A DNA stretch of 64,000 nt from Pelagibacterium lentulum (GTDB lineage Bacteria; Pseudomonadota; Alphaproteobacteria; Rhizobiales; Devosiaceae). The position numbers were made by a program, and so were the translations under genes. Numbering within the stretch: the stretch's first letter is position 1; every line of letters begins with the position of its first letter. The DNA is taken from NCBI RefSeq assembly GCF_003992625.1, contig NZ_RZMW01000004.1, forward strand, positions 1 through 64,000. The letters are read 5' to 3'. The notes under the pieces are model-generated. The model was not told the DNA's origin. It did no database searches and was given only the letters and a program-made list of their open reading frames with translations. Shown in pieces: positions 26,964 through 37,293 of this stretch.

Positions 26964-28109
26964 CTAAAGAAATTGCGTAAGAGCACGTCCGGCTGCAAGA
27001 AAGCGACTGGGATCGATGGCGTTGTCGTTGCGGCGAACTTCAAAATGCAGGTGAGGGCCAGTTGAACGTCCGGTTGAGCCGGATAGGCCAAGCTGCTGTC
27101 TCGCAGCAACTTTCTGTCCAACATGTACCGCGATTGCGTTGAGGTGGGCGTAGCGGGTCACGATGCCGTTGCCATGATCGATATCCACCATCTTGCCGTA
27201 GCCGCCGTTGTTGCCGGCGAAAACAACTTCGCCAGCGGCAGCCGCGCGAATGGGTGTTCCGCTCGGTGCGCGGAAATCGATTCCGGCATGAAATGCGGTG
27301 CGCTTGAGAAACGGGTCGGTGCGGTTGCCGAAATTGGAACTCACTGTAATGTGGGATGGGACCGGGCGCCGGATTGGCGCGGCGGCAAGGGCTTCCTGGG
27401 CCGACTGAAACTGTGACAGCGCCTGCGCCACGGCGTTTGCTTCATCGATGATGGACAGCTCGTTGTTGCTTCGCGGCGGCACAAACGGGCCGCCAATACC
27501 TGTTTTTGCGGCAAGGTCGGGCGCGAGGCCGACTGTTTGCAGACCCGATACGATTTCGTTGGTGGAAAGCGTTGCGGCATCCGAGAGCGCAACCAGCGCT
27601 TGCCGCGTTTCTTCCTGCATCGTGATGAGCGCGCGTGCCAAATCGGGCGCATTTTTGATTTCCGGCAGAGGGGTCAGGCGACCGGTCACGAGGTCTGTCG
27701 AATGATCGCTGTCGCCGGACTGTCCCATGGCGATGCCCATTTCGCGGGCCATCTGGGAGAGCGCGCGCACATATTCGTGCTGTTCGGCCAGGACTTCCTG
27801 CTGCTGAACAAGCTCGTGCATTTGCAAATTCAGGTCGCCCATCTGCGCATATTGGCGTGAGTGCAGGCGGTCCACTTCAAGACGAAGTTGCACGATGCGC
27901 TGCTCATAGGCTGCAAGCAGAGCGGAATTGTCCTGCTTGAAAAGCGCATTGATTTCGGGCGCCAGATAGAGCGCCAGACCCATCGCAATATTACAAAAGA
28001 GCAGCAATGCACATGTGCAATAAAGCACGGCATAGCCACGCGCCGTGCCCTTGGACGGACGTTGCTTTTGGCGCGCGCCAAATTGTTGGTTTGCTGGTCC
28101 TGAACGCAA
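26964..28109 (-). CDS. M23 family metallopeptidase (LytM type)
   Basis: This 381-residue inner-membrane protein has a basic cytoplasmic N-terminus, one transmembrane helix (about 27-50), a coiled coil (about 60-115) and a C-terminal LytM domain (about 260-375). The zinc ligands H-x-x-x-D (HAGID) and H-x-H (HLHFEV) are intact, so it is probably an active peptidoglycan endopeptidase. The start appears to be TTG 28109, with a G-rich site 5 nt upstream, as no ATG or GTG lies ahead of the membrane segment. It follows the peroxiredoxin gene in the same direction after 75 bp. Confidence 0.9.
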   Translation of the reverse strand: MRSGPANQQFGARQKQRPSKGTARGYAVLYCTCALLLFCNIAMGLALYLAPEINALFKQDNSALLAAYEQRIVQLRLEVDRLHSRQYAQMGDLNLQMHELVQQQEVLAEQHEYVRALSQMAREMGIAMGQSGDSDHSTDLVTGRLTPLPEIKNAPDLARALITMQEETRQALVALSDAATLSTNEIVSGLQTVGLAPDLAAKTGIGGPFVPPRSNNELSIIDEANAVAQALSQFQSAQEALAAAPIRRPVPSHITVSSNFGNRTDPFLKRTAFHAGIDFRAPSGTPIRAAAAGEVVFAGNNGGYGKMVDIDHGNGIVTRYAHLNAIAVHVGQKVAARQQLGLSGSTGRSTGPHLHFEVRRNDNAIDPSRFLAAGRALTQFL

Positions 28110-28184
28110 AATCGCCCCCGGATACGCGTGTGCTGTCCGAGGGCAACTATGGCGCCCTATGGTTAGTAAAGACCTAACGGGTGT

Positions 28185-28646
28185 CTAGCCAACGGCGGTA
28201 ATGATACGGTCTGCGTGGCCTTTGGCGCGGATGTTGGGCCAAACCTGCGCAATATTGCCTTCGGCATCGACAAGAACGGTCGTCCGGATAAGGCCGGTAT
28301 ATGTTTTTCCGTAGTTCTTTTTCTCGCCCCAAGCGCCATAGGCTTCGATTGCAACGCGATCTGGATCGGCAATCAGAATTGGCGAAAGGTCATATTTTGC
28401 GCGGAATTTCGCCAGCTTTTCCACCGAATCGGGTGAGATTCCGACCAAAATGGTGTTCGCACGTTCAAAATCTTCAGCGAGGCGTGTGAAGTCAAGATTT
28501 TGATTTGTGCAGGCCGGTGTGTCGGCCTGCGGATAGAAATAGAGAAGAACGGATTTGCCCTTGTGATCGGACAGTTTGAACGGAGCGCCACTATCTGTTG
28601 GCAATTCAAAATCCGGTGCGGGGGTGCCGGGTATGAGTTTCGTCAT
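28185..28646 (-). CDS. bcp: Peroxiredoxin, BCP type, one-cysteine
   Basis: The 153-residue thiol peroxidase has the thioredoxin fold with the peroxidatic site ADTPAC (Cys near residue 46) and downstream GKTYTGLIRTTVLVD. The T-x-x-C motif is intact. It is the only cysteine in the protein, so the usual BCP resolving Cys five residues later is missing and an external thiol must reduce the sulfenic acid. It removes hydrogen and organic peroxides in the cytoplasm. It diverges from the large AsmA-like gene and precedes the M23 peptidase gene. The start ATG has a weak GAGAA site. Confidence 0.95.
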   Translation of the reverse strand: MTKLIPGTPAPDFELPTDSGAPFKLSDHKGKSVLLYFYPQADTPACTNQNLDFTRLAEDFERANTILVGISPDSVEKLAKFRAKYDLSPILIADPDRVAIEAYGAWGEKKNYGKTYTGLIRTTVLVDAEGNIAQVWPNIRAKGHADRIITAVG

Positions 28647-28799
28647 TTTTTATGTTCTCGCACTATAATGTTGTGAGTCGTCACGCCTGTCCGGTCATGC
28701 GGTGCCTTATTCCAGCCGCCAAAATTGGGCATGGAACGTATGGCTATAGCCGATTCCTTGAGCATGCCGAGATGAACTGATCTGAGCCCGCAGCCAACA

Positions 28800-31700
28800 G
28801 TGAGCAACATCGAGAGTTCGGAGCAGATTCCGGGACGGCGGAGCCGTGCCCGAACGCTGGCCCGCGTCTTCAGTGTGGTTGTTATCGCGCTGGTTTTGGT
28901 TCTGGTGCTGATTTACGCACGGCTGTTGATTGGACCGGTCCCGCTCAATTTTCTCTCTGATCGGGCGCAAGGCATGGTAACCAGCCTGATCGACGATGGT
29001 TTCCATGTCGACTGGGGCGATTTCGGCGTTGCGCTTGATGGGCCGTTCAACCCCGTAGTGCGGCTTGCATCGGTCGAGCTTCTGGATGCTGAAACCGATG
29101 CGTCCATACGCATGTCGGCACTCGAAATCGGCATTTCGCCGTTGGGCCTGCTTTACGGTCAGCCGGAAGTTCGTATTACGCTTGTCGAACCGCATTTCCA
29201 AATGGTGCAAGATCTGTTTGGTCCTCGTTTTTCCCGCTATGCGCTGGTCGAAGATGCAGATACGGGTGAAATAACGGCGCAGATCAGTGAGGGAAATTAC
29301 ATCGCGCCGACAGTACGTATTCGCCAGGATGGCCTGCAACTGGCGGGACAGGAGCGTAACGGCACGCCTGGTGGACTGCGTTCGGATAACGACTGGCTGA
29401 TCTACAACCTGGAGGCAATGAATCAATCGCTTTCGGAAATTGCCGCTCAGGCGATGAGCGGGCAATTGTCTCGCATCGTCATTCGAGACGGCTCTGTTGG
29501 CATCCTCGACACGGTGTACGGACTTTACAAAGAACTGGACAGCCTGTCGGTGGAAGTGCGAGCCGGGCGCGCGGAGGGCCGCGTCAGCGCGCTTTTTGAA
29601 GCCGGGATTGCCGGGCGGGTAACGCATGGCACCCTTATCCGCTCGGAGGTCGGTGGCGTCGCGCGTATCGAAGCCAATGTGGACGAGATCGACTTTGCCA
29701 CGATCATACCGTTTCTCGATGATCCCGATGGCGTGGTGGCGCTGCGTGGGGCTGGCGCGCTTGACCTTGAGGTGAGCTTTGACGCGCACACTGGCGTGGT
29801 CGAGCGGGGCGTTTTCGGCCTCGATCTTACCGGTACGCATCTGCGGCTTAACAATGACGCCTTCGAGGTAACGACGAGCCCGTTCGATCTGATATGGTAT
29901 CCGCATGAGGCACGCTATCAGTTCGTTGAGGTGGACTTGGCGGTTGGCCAGAGTGCAGCCCAGGTTTCGGGCGATCTTGTGCTTGGGTTCGACCGGCAAT
30001 TCGGCCCTACCGTCGGCATGTCTATCAGGGCAATCGATGTGAACCTGCATCCCGACGATATGGAGGCGCCCGAAGAGCCCTTTGAGTTTGTCAGTTTTGA
30101 AGGCTGGTCGGCTCCGCTTTACGGAGCAATTGGTATAGACCGGTTGGTTGCGGCCCGCGATATGGCGAGCCTCGTCGTCAACGGCCGCATAGATGCCGTG
30201 CGTGAAGGGGTCGGCGTCGACCTGCGGTTGAGCGGCCGGGGGGCGAGTGCGGACGATCTGAAGCGCCTTTGGCCGTATCTGTTCTCGCCGGAGGCGCGCG
30301 ACTGGTTCGTTGACTATGTAAGGGACGGAAAGGTTCATTCAGCCGATATCCATGTAAACTTTCCGGTCGGCACAATCGATATGGAAGGAACAGGCGAACC
30401 GATCCCTGAAGGCGGCCTTACCATCGACATTGTTGGCGATGATGTGCAGTTGCAGGCCTTTGAGGGCCTGCCGCATTTCGAGATTGACGGCGCAGCGCGC
30501 GTCTCGGTGCGCGACAACCGGTTGACGTTGGCTTTCGAGCACGCGGTCGTTCTGGGACCTGCTGGCAATATCGAAATTACCAATGCGGCATTTCTCAATC
30601 AGAACACCGCAGCCGCAGAGCAGGTGCTTGAACTGTCTGGCGACATTAGCGGTAGCGTGAACGCCATCGTGGCCATGGCCAACGGAGAACCGCTCAATCT
30701 GCTCCGCGAGATCGAAGTCGGCTATGACATCAATGAAATCGCCTCTCAGGTCGAAGGCAATGTCGCAACAACTGTCATTGCAACGCTGATTATGGATGAA
30801 GCCGGCGAGATCGTGAACGCTGACTATGCCCTGAACGGTTCGGTCAGCGGTGCGCGTAGCCGCAATCCTATCGAAGGCTATTCGTTCGAGGATGTCAGGC
30901 TGGCATTTACCGCCTCGCAAGAGGGTTTTCAGGTCAATGGCAGTGGGCAGGTCGAAAACGTCCCAATTGATGTTCAGGCAAGTCAAACGCGCGGCAACGC
31001 GCCCGATATCCGGGTCGCAGCGACACTAAGTGCAGCCGATGCAGCGGCTTTCGGGATCGACGTTTCCGAATACATGACCGGGCAAGTGCGCGTGATCGCC
31101 AGCCCCCGTGAGGACGGGCGGTTTGGCTTTTCGGCCAATCTGACTGACGCCACATTGGCGCTCACCGATATTGGCGTGAGCAAGGCTCGTGGCGTAGCTG
31201 GCGCACTTAACGGGATCGTGGGTTTCGAGGACGGTGACGTCGCCATATCGGAGATCGATATGGGATTTGGGGACGTGAGATTGCGGGGCGATCTTGCGCT
31301 GGGCCTGGACGGCGTTCTGAAATCCGCTGATTTTTCGACTTTCCGGATCAGTCCAGGTGACGATGCCCAGGTTGCGATGACGCCCGTGGACGGCGGATTT
31401 GCGCTCTCTGTGCGGGGGCGGCAACTGGACGTGAAACCGATGTTGCGACGCTTTTTCGACCTCAATGGCACAGATGGGGCTGGCGCGAGCCAGGATCTTC
31501 AGAACCAACGCTTTGACGTGAGTGTGCAGCTTCAACGGGCTATCGGTTATTATGGCACAGTGGCGATCGATCTGGGGCTTGAGCTTTCCGTGCGGGGCGA
31601 TGAAATCAGAAATGTAAGTCTGACCACGCAGCTCGGTGGGGACAGCCGGGCCTCGGCGACAACAAACGTCGTTCCGGGCGGCAGGGTCATGACCTATGCA

Positions 31701-32276
31701 AGCAATGACATCGGAGCCTTGCTTCGGTTTACGGGCATTTATCCGCGCCTTGTTGGAGGTGAGGGTACGCTTGTTATTCAGCAGGATACGGCAGCCCAAG
31801 CCGAGGCTGGTGTATTTGTCATTCGGAACTTCGCCATCGTAGATGAAGCAAATGTGGCCCAGATCGTAGGCGCGCATTCGGAATCGCGTCAGTTGATCGC
31901 GCGTGGCAATTCACTGAACTTCGATTATGGCCGTGCGCAGTTCATCCGGCGTGCGGATCGGATCGAAGTGACCGAGGCCATGATCAACGGCGACAGCGTT
32001 GGCGGGACGTTGCGCGGGAACATTCTGACCGGGCAGGGCCGATATGATCTGGCAGGAACATATGTTCCGCTATTCGGGCTGAACAATATTTTCCAGCAGA
32101 TTCCCTTGTTTGGTCCGATTTTTGGCGGCCGACAAGGCGAAGGGCTGATCGGGGTTACTTTTGCCATACGCGGTCCACTGAACGAGCCGGACATTCTGAT
32201 CAATCCGGCATCCATTCTGGCGCCCGGCATGTTCCGCTCGCTGTTTGAATATCGCGCCGCGCGGCAGGATGGGTAG
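28800..32276 (+). CDS. Large AsmA-like/DUF3971 membrane-anchored protein (YhdP type)
   Basis: This 1158-residue protein has one N-terminal transmembrane helix (about 20-43) followed by a very long beta-rich periplasmic part with the AsmA-like C-terminal domain. It belongs to the YhdP/TamB/AsmA superfamily, whose members form bridge-like channels thought to move phospholipids between inner and outer membrane. The C-terminus shows the typical GRYDLAGTYVP-x-x-GLN segment and a FAIRGPLNEPD-x-x-INP motif. The start is GTG 28800 with a poor binding site, so a slightly different start is possible. In related genomes this gene is also next to bcp and tyrS. Single gene, rightward. Confidence 0.88.
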   Translation: MSNIESSEQIPGRRSRARTLARVFSVVVIALVLVLVLIYARLLIGPVPLNFLSDRAQGMVTSLIDDGFHVDWGDFGVALDGPFNPVVRLASVELLDAETDASIRMSALEIGISPLGLLYGQPEVRITLVEPHFQMVQDLFGPRFSRYALVEDADTGEITAQISEGNYIAPTVRIRQDGLQLAGQERNGTPGGLRSDNDWLIYNLEAMNQSLSEIAAQAMSGQLSRIVIRDGSVGILDTVYGLYKELDSLSVEVRAGRAEGRVSALFEAGIAGRVTHGTLIRSEVGGVARIEANVDEIDFATIIPFLDDPDGVVALRGAGALDLEVSFDAHTGVVERGVFGLDLTGTHLRLNNDAFEVTTSPFDLIWYPHEARYQFVEVDLAVGQSAAQVSGDLVLGFDRQFGPTVGMSIRAIDVNLHPDDMEAPEEPFEFVSFEGWSAPLYGAIGIDRLVAARDMASLVVNGRIDAVREGVGVDLRLSGRGASADDLKRLWPYLFSPEARDWFVDYVRDGKVHSADIHVNFPVGTIDMEGTGEPIPEGGLTIDIVGDDVQLQAFEGLPHFEIDGAARVSVRDNRLTLAFEHAVVLGPAGNIEITNAAFLNQNTAAAEQVLELSGDISGSVNAIVAMANGEPLNLLREIEVGYDINEIASQVEGNVATTVIATLIMDEAGEIVNADYALNGSVSGARSRNPIEGYSFEDVRLAFTASQEGFQVNGSGQVENVPIDVQASQTRGNAPDIRVAATLSAADAAAFGIDVSEYMTGQVRVIASPREDGRFGFSANLTDATLALTDIGVSKARGVAGALNGIVGFEDGDVAISEIDMGFGDVRLRGDLALGLDGVLKSADFSTFRISPGDDAQVAMTPVDGGFALSVRGRQLDVKPMLRRFFDLNGTDGAGASQDLQNQRFDVSVQLQRAIGYYGTVAIDLGLELSVRGDEIRNVSLTTQLGGDSRASATTNVVPGGRVMTYASNDIGALLRFTGIYPRLVGGEGTLVIQQDTAAQAEAGVFVIRNFAIVDEANVAQIVGAHSESRQLIARGNSLNFDYGRAQFIRRADRIEVTEAMINGDSVGGTLRGNILTGQGRYDLAGTYVPLFGLNNIFQQIPLFGPIFGGRQGEGLIGVTFAIRGPLNEPDILINPASILAPGMFRSLFEYRAARQDG

Positions 32277-32303
32277 AGCTCAGTCTTGATGCACATGCTC
32301 AAA

Positions 32304-32335
32304 GAAAAAACCGCCACACCGGATTGATGTGGCGG
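32304..32335 (-). terminator. Rho-independent terminator of tyrS
   Basis: An 8-bp stem (CCGCCACA with TGTGGCGG), a 9-base loop and a T6 tract on the minus strand, 28 bp after the tyrS stop. It may also serve the converging AsmA-like gene. Confidence 0.9.
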
Positions 32336-32362
32336 CTGCTTATTGCCGGGACGATGTCGTTA

Positions 32363-33619
32363 TCAGACGGGCTTGAGCAATACGTGCCGCTTCTTGCCGA
32401 TCGAGAGTTTGATAACGCCTTCGGACAGGACGCTCTCTTTTGTCAGAGCGAGCTTTTCATCGGAGACGGCATTGTCATTGACCTTGAGCGCGCCTGCCTG
32501 AATGTGCCGCCGGGCTTCGCCGTTCGATGAGGCAAGGCCCGCCGTCACTGTTGCTGCGAGGATGCCGAGGCCGCCTTCGAGCGCATTCCAGCCGATCTGG
32601 ATGGTGGGCAGGGAAAGATCGAGTTGCCCGGCTTCAAAGACAGCAACAGCGGTTGAGGCCGCGTCTTGAGCGGCTTGACGGCCATGGACCATTGCCGTCA
32701 CTTCGGTTGCAAGTATCTTCTTGGCTTCGTTGATATCGGTCGCATCGCCACCGACAACGCGCGCGATTTCGTCGAGCGGTAGCGTGGTGAACAGCTTGAG
32801 GAAGCGTTCAACGTCAGCATCCTCGGTGTTGCGCCAGTATTGCCAGAAGTCATAGACCGACAAAGCATCGTCATTGAGCCAGACCGCGCCGTTTGCGGTC
32901 TTGCCCATTTTCTGGCCCGATGCCGTGGTCAGCAGCGGCGAGGTCAGGGCATAGAACTGGGTGCCGAGCATCCGGTGCCCAAGATCGAGCCCATTGACGA
33001 TGTTGCCCCACTGATCGGACCCGCCCATCTGCAGGACGCAGCCATGACGCTTGTTGAGTTCAACAAAATCGTAGGCCTGGAGGATCATGTAGTTGAATTC
33101 GAGGAAACTTAGCGACTGCTCGCGGTCCAGCCTCAGCTTCACCGAATCGAAGCTGAGCATGCGGTTGACCGAGAAATGACGCCCGACATCGCGCAGGAAC
33201 TCGACATAGGAGAGCCCCAGAAGCCAATCGGCGTTGTTGGCCATGATAGCGGCGTTAGGTTCGCCGCTATCGAAATCGAGAAAGTTTTTGAACTTCTGCT
33301 TGATGCCTTCGATGTTGGCGGCAAGGTCGTCGACCGTGAGCAGCTTGCGCGCTTCGTCCTTGAACGATGGATCGCCGATCATGCCGGTGCCGCCGCCCAT
33401 CAGCGCGATGGGGCGATGGCCGGTCTTTTGCAACCAGTGCAGCATCATGATCTGCATGAGATGGCCGACATGCAGGCTTGCGGCTGTGGGGTCGTAACCG
33501 ATGTAACCGGTCACGACTTCGGTGGCGAATTTCTTGTCGAGGCCTTCGGCATCGGAAATCTGATGGATGAAACCGCGCTCATCGAGCGTGCGGAGAAAGT
33601 CGGATTTGAACTGGGTCAT
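32363..33619 (-). CDS. tyrS: Tyrosyl-tRNA synthetase
   Basis: This 418-residue class I synthetase charges tRNA-Tyr. The HIGH motif appears as HVGH (SLHVGHL), the KMSKS loop as KMGKT, and the C-terminal S4 RNA-binding domain (about 355-415) is present ([10 protein letters not shown]). The KMGKT form with an intact lysine is usual for this subgroup. The ATG at 33619 begins the conserved MTQFKSDFL. An earlier in-frame TTG at 33637 is unlikely. A hydrolase gene follows upstream in the same direction. Confidence 0.97.
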   Translation of the reverse strand: MTQFKSDFLRTLDERGFIHQISDAEGLDKKFATEVVTGYIGYDPTAASLHVGHLMQIMMLHWLQKTGHRPIALMGGGTGMIGDPSFKDEARKLLTVDDLAANIEGIKQKFKNFLDFDSGEPNAAIMANNADWLLGLSYVEFLRDVGRHFSVNRMLSFDSVKLRLDREQSLSFLEFNYMILQAYDFVELNKRHGCVLQMGGSDQWGNIVNGLDLGHRMLGTQFYALTSPLLTTASGQKMGKTANGAVWLNDDALSVYDFWQYWRNTEDADVERFLKLFTTLPLDEIARVVGGDATDINEAKKILATEVTAMVHGRQAAQDAASTAVAVFEAGQLDLSLPTIQIGWNALEGGLGILAATVTAGLASSNGEARRHIQAGALKVNDNAVSDEKLALTKESVLSEGVIKLSIGKKRHVLLKPV

Positions 33620-33679
33620 TGTCCTGGCATTTCGCAATGAGTAAGTGCTGACCCCGAAGGGCCGGTGTGCGACCGCTGG

Positions 33680-34342
33680 TTATCGTCCGCCGCCGGCAGC
33701 GATCTCGGCCCGGCGACGGTCGAGATATTCGCCGCACGCTTCGATCAGTTCATCCACTTTGTTCTCATAGAAGTGGTTGGCGCCTTCAACGATTTGCTGC
33801 TCGATTGTGATGCCTTTTTGGGTTTTGAGTTTATCCACGAGTTTTTGGACCGCTTCGGGCGGTGCCACTCGATCCTTGTCGCCATGGATGATCAGGCCCG
33901 AAGACGGGCAGGGGGCGAGGAACGAGAAATCGTAAAGGTTTTCCGGCGGTGAAACCGAAATGAATCCCTCAACTTCCGGGCGGCGCATCAAGAGCTGCAT
34001 GCCGATCCATGCGCCGAAGGAAAATCCGGCAATCCAGCAACCACGGCTTTCGCGATTGAGCGCCTGCAGCCAGTCGAGGGCCGCCGCAGCGTCTGAAAGC
34101 TCACCTACGCCGTGATCGAACAGGCCCTGCGAGCGGCCAACACCGCGCGAATTGAAGCGCAGAACAGCAAAGCCCCGCTCAACGAACATATAAAAGAGAT
34201 TATAGACGATCTGGTTGTTCATCGTCCCGCCAAACTGGGGATGCGGGTGCAGGATGATCGCGACGGGTGCGTTCGGCTCCTTGCCTGGCTGGTACCGACC
34301 TTCGATGCGGCCTTCCGGGCCATTGAAAATCACTTCAGGCAT
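33680..34342 (-). CDS. Alpha/beta hydrolase
   Basis: The 220-residue protein is a compact alpha/beta hydrolase with the LHPHPQFGGTM segment, the FNSRGVGRSQG loop, a nucleophile elbow GFSFGA (Ser near 109) and catalytic Asp and His in HGDKDRV and EGANHFY. This family (COG2945-like) is common next to suf genes in Rhizobiales, but its substrate is unknown. It diverges from the Fe-S operon across 241 bp that contain an Irr-type iron box, so iron may influence it too, although that is only positional. Confidence 0.88.
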   Translation of the reverse strand: MPEVIFNGPEGRIEGRYQPGKEPNAPVAIILHPHPQFGGTMNNQIVYNLFYMFVERGFAVLRFNSRGVGRSQGLFDHGVGELSDAAAALDWLQALNRESRGCWIAGFSFGAWIGMQLLMRRPEVEGFISVSPPENLYDFSFLAPCPSSGLIIHGDKDRVAPPEAVQKLVDKLKTQKGITIEQQIVEGANHFYENKVDELIEACGEYLDRRRAEIAAGGGR

Positions 34343-34404
34343 TTACTTTAACCTTATCGTTTTTAATTTGACGCATGGCAGCCATGCAATGGATGGGGTC
34401 CGGC

Positions 34405-34433
34405 TTGACGAATGCGCCGGGGCTTTCTAAAAC
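34405..34433 (+). promoter_or_regulatory. Probable promoter of the suf operon
   Basis: TTGACG at 34405-34410 and TAAAAC at 34428-34433 are separated by 17 bp, fitting the housekeeping sigma consensus (about 5/6 and 4/6). The start site would fall near 34440, right at the edge of the Irr box. Confidence 0.4.
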
Positions 34434-34465
34434 TGACCTAAATGCCAGTTTAGAATAATTCCAAA
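34425..34465 (+). promoter_or_regulatory. Irr-type iron control element upstream of the suf operon
   Basis: 34449-34465 reads TTTAGAA-TAA-TTCCAAA, one mismatch from the iron control element TTTAGAA-N3-TTCTAAA bound by Irr. A further inverted arm TTCTAAAACTG (34425-34435) faces CAGTTTAGAA (34446-34455), so the site is extended on its left. Irr in Rhizobiales regulates genes in response to haem/iron status. The position just downstream of the predicted promoter suggests repression when iron is low. Confidence 0.7.
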
Positions 34466-34583
34466 CGCGGTGTTGGCTGGATCTCCGGCCGGTTGTGAGC
34501 GCTCCTTTTACTTAAGGTGCGAGTCGAATTTCAAGGATTGTTTGTTGCGAGCCACGCCCGCGTGCGCCAACGCCACCGGATCG

Positions 34584-35741
34584 ATGACTAATATGGTTGC
34601 TGCATATCTCGATCACAACGCCTCTGCGCCGCTTCTTGCCGAAGCGCGCGACGCGGTGATTGCAGCCCTCGATCTGCCGGGGAATCCTTCTTCCGTCCAC
34701 GGTTCGGGCCGCGCGTTGCGCAAGATCGTTGACGATGCGCGCGATGCGGTTGCTGAACTGGCCGGGGCTGAAGCCAAGCAGGTCGTTTTCACCGGCTCGG
34801 CAACAGAGGCGCTGACGCAGGCAATTGTCGGCGGCGCCAAGGCATTCAATGTGGATCGCATCGTTTACTGTGCGACCGATCACACAGCGACGAGCAAGGC
34901 TGCCGAGGCGACCGGATTGCCTGTGACCATGCTGCCTGTCGATTCAGCGGGGTCGATCGATATTGAGACGCTGGCGAGCACACTGGAAGCTGCTGATGGA
35001 AGCGGCGAAACACTGTTGGTGTCTTTTGCATGGGTGAATAATGAAACCGGCGTCATCCAGCCGCGCGGCAGGATAGAAGCGCTGGTCGGGCCAAGTCGCC
35101 ATCTCCTTGTGATCGATGCGGTGCAGGCTTTTGGCAAACTGACACTGGATTTTGCTGCCTCGGCTACCGATATGATAGCTGTGTCGGGCCACAAGATCGG
35201 GGCACCAGCAGGCATTGGAGCGTTGTTGGTCAAGAGCCATTGCGACAATGTTCGGCTTGTGCCCGGAGGCGGGCAGGAACAGGGCAGGCGTGGTGGGACA
35301 GAACCCGTCGCGTTGATCGCCGGATTCGGCAAGGCCTGTGAAGCCTATCCAGCGTCATATGAGCGCGCAGGTGTGGCGGTACTGGGCGAGACCCTTGAGA
35401 CGGGACTAAAGGGCATGGATTCCGAGGTCGTGATTTTTGGCGAAGGTGCCGAACGGATTGGCAATTGCGTGAATTTTGCGGTTCCGGGGATCAAGAACAC
35501 GGTTTCGATGATGGCGCTCGATCTTGCCGGAATTGCTCTTTCTTCAGGGTCTGCCTGCTCATCAGGCAAGGTGGGCAAGAGCCATGTGCTCGCGGCAATG
35601 GGCGTTACGCCCGAATTAAGTGAATGTGGCCTGCGGGTCAGCTTTGGATGGAGTTCGACGGCAAAGGATGTCGAACTGTTTCTCGAAGCATTTGAAAAGG
35701 TTTTGAGCCGGCATCGCGCCAAGAGCGGTGCGGCTGCTTAA
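34584..35741 (+). CDS. IscS/NifS-type cysteine desulfurase
   Basis: This 385-residue PLP enzyme mobilises sulfur from cysteine for Fe-S assembly. It shows YLDHNASAP at the N-terminus, [16 protein letters not shown], the cofactor lysine in [15 protein letters not shown], and the mobile catalytic-Cys loop [10 protein letters not shown] near residue 330. This is the class I (IscS-like) type, distinct from the SufS gene further down. Having both in one operon is usual in this order. Start ATG 34584 is chosen over the in-frame ATG at 34593, but binding sites are weak for both. It is the first gene of the suf operon. Confidence 0.92.
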   Translation: MTNMVAAYLDHNASAPLLAEARDAVIAALDLPGNPSSVHGSGRALRKIVDDARDAVAELAGAEAKQVVFTGSATEALTQAIVGGAKAFNVDRIVYCATDHTATSKAAEATGLPVTMLPVDSAGSIDIETLASTLEAADGSGETLLVSFAWVNNETGVIQPRGRIEALVGPSRHLLVIDAVQAFGKLTLDFAASATDMIAVSGHKIGAPAGIGALLVKSHCDNVRLVPGGGQEQGRRGGTEPVALIAGFGKACEAYPASYERAGVAVLGETLETGLKGMDSEVVIFGEGAERIGNCVNFAVPGIKNTVSMMALDLAGIALSSGSACSSGKVGKSHVLAAMGVTPELSECGLRVSFGWSSTAKDVELFLEAFEKVLSRHRAKSGAAA

Positions 35742-35763
35742 GCGGAACGATCAGGAGAATTTT

Positions 35764-37293
35764 ATGTCCGATTATGGCATCCCAACCCTAAAAGAGAACA
35801 TCGACAGGGAAACCGTCGATCAGGTTCTCGCGCTGGATGTGGACAAGTATAAATACGGCTTTGAGACTGATATTGAATCCGACATGGCGCCCAAAGGGCT
35901 GGACGAGGATACAATCCGGTTTATTTCGGCCAAAAAGGAAGAGCCTCAATGGATGCTCGATTGGCGGCTGGAAGCCTTCCGGCGCTGGCAGACCATGATT
36001 GAGCCGACCTGGGCGCGCGTCAAATATCCCAAAATCGATTTCCAGGATCAGCACTATTACGCAGCGCCCAAGGGTTCATCCGGCCCCAAGAGCCTCGATG
36101 AAGTCGATCCGGAACTGCTGCGGACTTATGAAAAGCTCGGTATTCCGCTTTCCGAGCAGAAAATTCTCGCAGGCGTTCAGGAAGACGGAAATGGCGAAGC
36201 CACGCCGTTTTCTGGCAATGTTGCCGTCGATGCGGTTTTCGACTCCGTCTCGGTTGTCACCACGTTCCGTAAAGAACTGGCGAAGTCAGGCATCATCTTC
36301 TGCTCGATTTCGGAGGCTGTGCGCGAATATCCCGAGCTCGTGCAGAAGTATCTCGGTTCGGTCGTGCCCGTGACCGACAATTATTATGCGACGCTCAATT
36401 CGGCTGTCTTTACTGATGGTTCGTTTGTTTACATCCCCAAGGGCGTGCGCTGCCCGATGGAGCTTTCGACTTACTTCCGTATCAACGAACGGAATACAGG
36501 TCAGTTCGAGCGCACTTTGATCATCGCTGAAGAAGGCTCCTATGTGAGCTATCTCGAAGGCTGTACGGCGCCAATGCGCGACGAAAACCAGCTTCATGCC
36601 GCCGTTGTGGAACTGGTGGCGCTCGATGATGCGGAGATCAAATATTCGACGGTGCAGAACTGGTATCCGGGCGATAAGAACGGCAAGGGCGGCATCTACA
36701 ATTTCGTCACCAAGCGCGGCGATTGCCGCGGCAAGAACTCCAAGATTTCCTGGACGCAGGTGGAAACCGGTTCGGCGATAACGTGGAAATATCCGAGCTG
36801 CATTCTGCGCGGCGACGGTTCGCGTGGGGAGTTCTATTCGATCGCAATTTCCAACGGTCATCAGCAAGTCGACAGCGGCACCAAGATGATCCACCTGGGC
36901 AAGAATACGTCTTCGCGTATCATTTCCAAAGGTATTGCGGCCGGGTTCTCGGACAATACCTATCGCGGCCAGGTTTCGTGCCATCGCAAGGCAACCAATG
37001 CTCGCAATTTTACCCAGTGCGACAGCCTTCTGATCGGTGACACCTGTGGCGCCCATACAGTGCCCTATATCGAAAGCCGCAATTCGAGCGCGGTTTTCGA
37101 GCATGAGGCCACGACATCGAAGATCTCCGACGATCAGATGTTTTATTGCCTGCAGCGCGGTCTTAGCGAAGAGGAAGCGGTTGCACTGATCGTCAACGGC
37201 TTTGTTCGTGACGTGCTTCAGCATCTGCCGATGGAATTCATGGTGGAAACCCAGAAGCTGATTGGCATCTCCCTAGAAGGGAGCGTTGGATGA
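35764..37293 (+). CDS. sufB: Fe-S cluster scaffold component SufB
   Basis: The 509-residue SufB forms the SufBC2D scaffold on which Fe-S clusters are built. It has the N-terminal helical region and the long beta-helix core, with conserved [28 protein letters not shown], the [21 protein letters not shown] stretch, and the late [12 protein letters not shown] motif. GGAG precedes the ATG at 35764 (caggagaatttt). It lies 22 bp after the desulfurase gene, and its stop overlaps the start of a 56-codon ORF (ATGA). Confidence 0.98.
   Translation: MSDYGIPTLKENIDRETVDQVLALDVDKYKYGFETDIESDMAPKGLDEDTIRFISAKKEEPQWMLDWRLEAFRRWQTMIEPTWARVKYPKIDFQDQHYYAAPKGSSGPKSLDEVDPELLRTYEKLGIPLSEQKILAGVQEDGNGEATPFSGNVAVDAVFDSVSVVTTFRKELAKSGIIFCSISEAVREYPELVQKYLGSVVPVTDNYYATLNSAVFTDGSFVYIPKGVRCPMELSTYFRINERNTGQFERTLIIAEEGSYVSYLEGCTAPMRDENQLHAAVVELVALDDAEIKYSTVQNWYPGDKNGKGGIYNFVTKRGDCRGKNSKISWTQVETGSAITWKYPSCILRGDGSRGEFYSIAISNGHQQVDSGTKMIHLGKNTSSRIISKGIAAGFSDNTYRGQVSCHRKATNARNFTQCDSLLIGDTCGAHTVPYIESRNSSAVFEHEATTSKISDDQMFYCLQRGLSEEEAVALIVNGFVRDVLQHLPMEFMVETQKLIGISLEGSVG

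Noticed and set aside
28707-30338. 543-codon open frame opposite the AsmA-like gene
   Set aside because: Mirror frame of a well-supported gene; the translation shows no domain.
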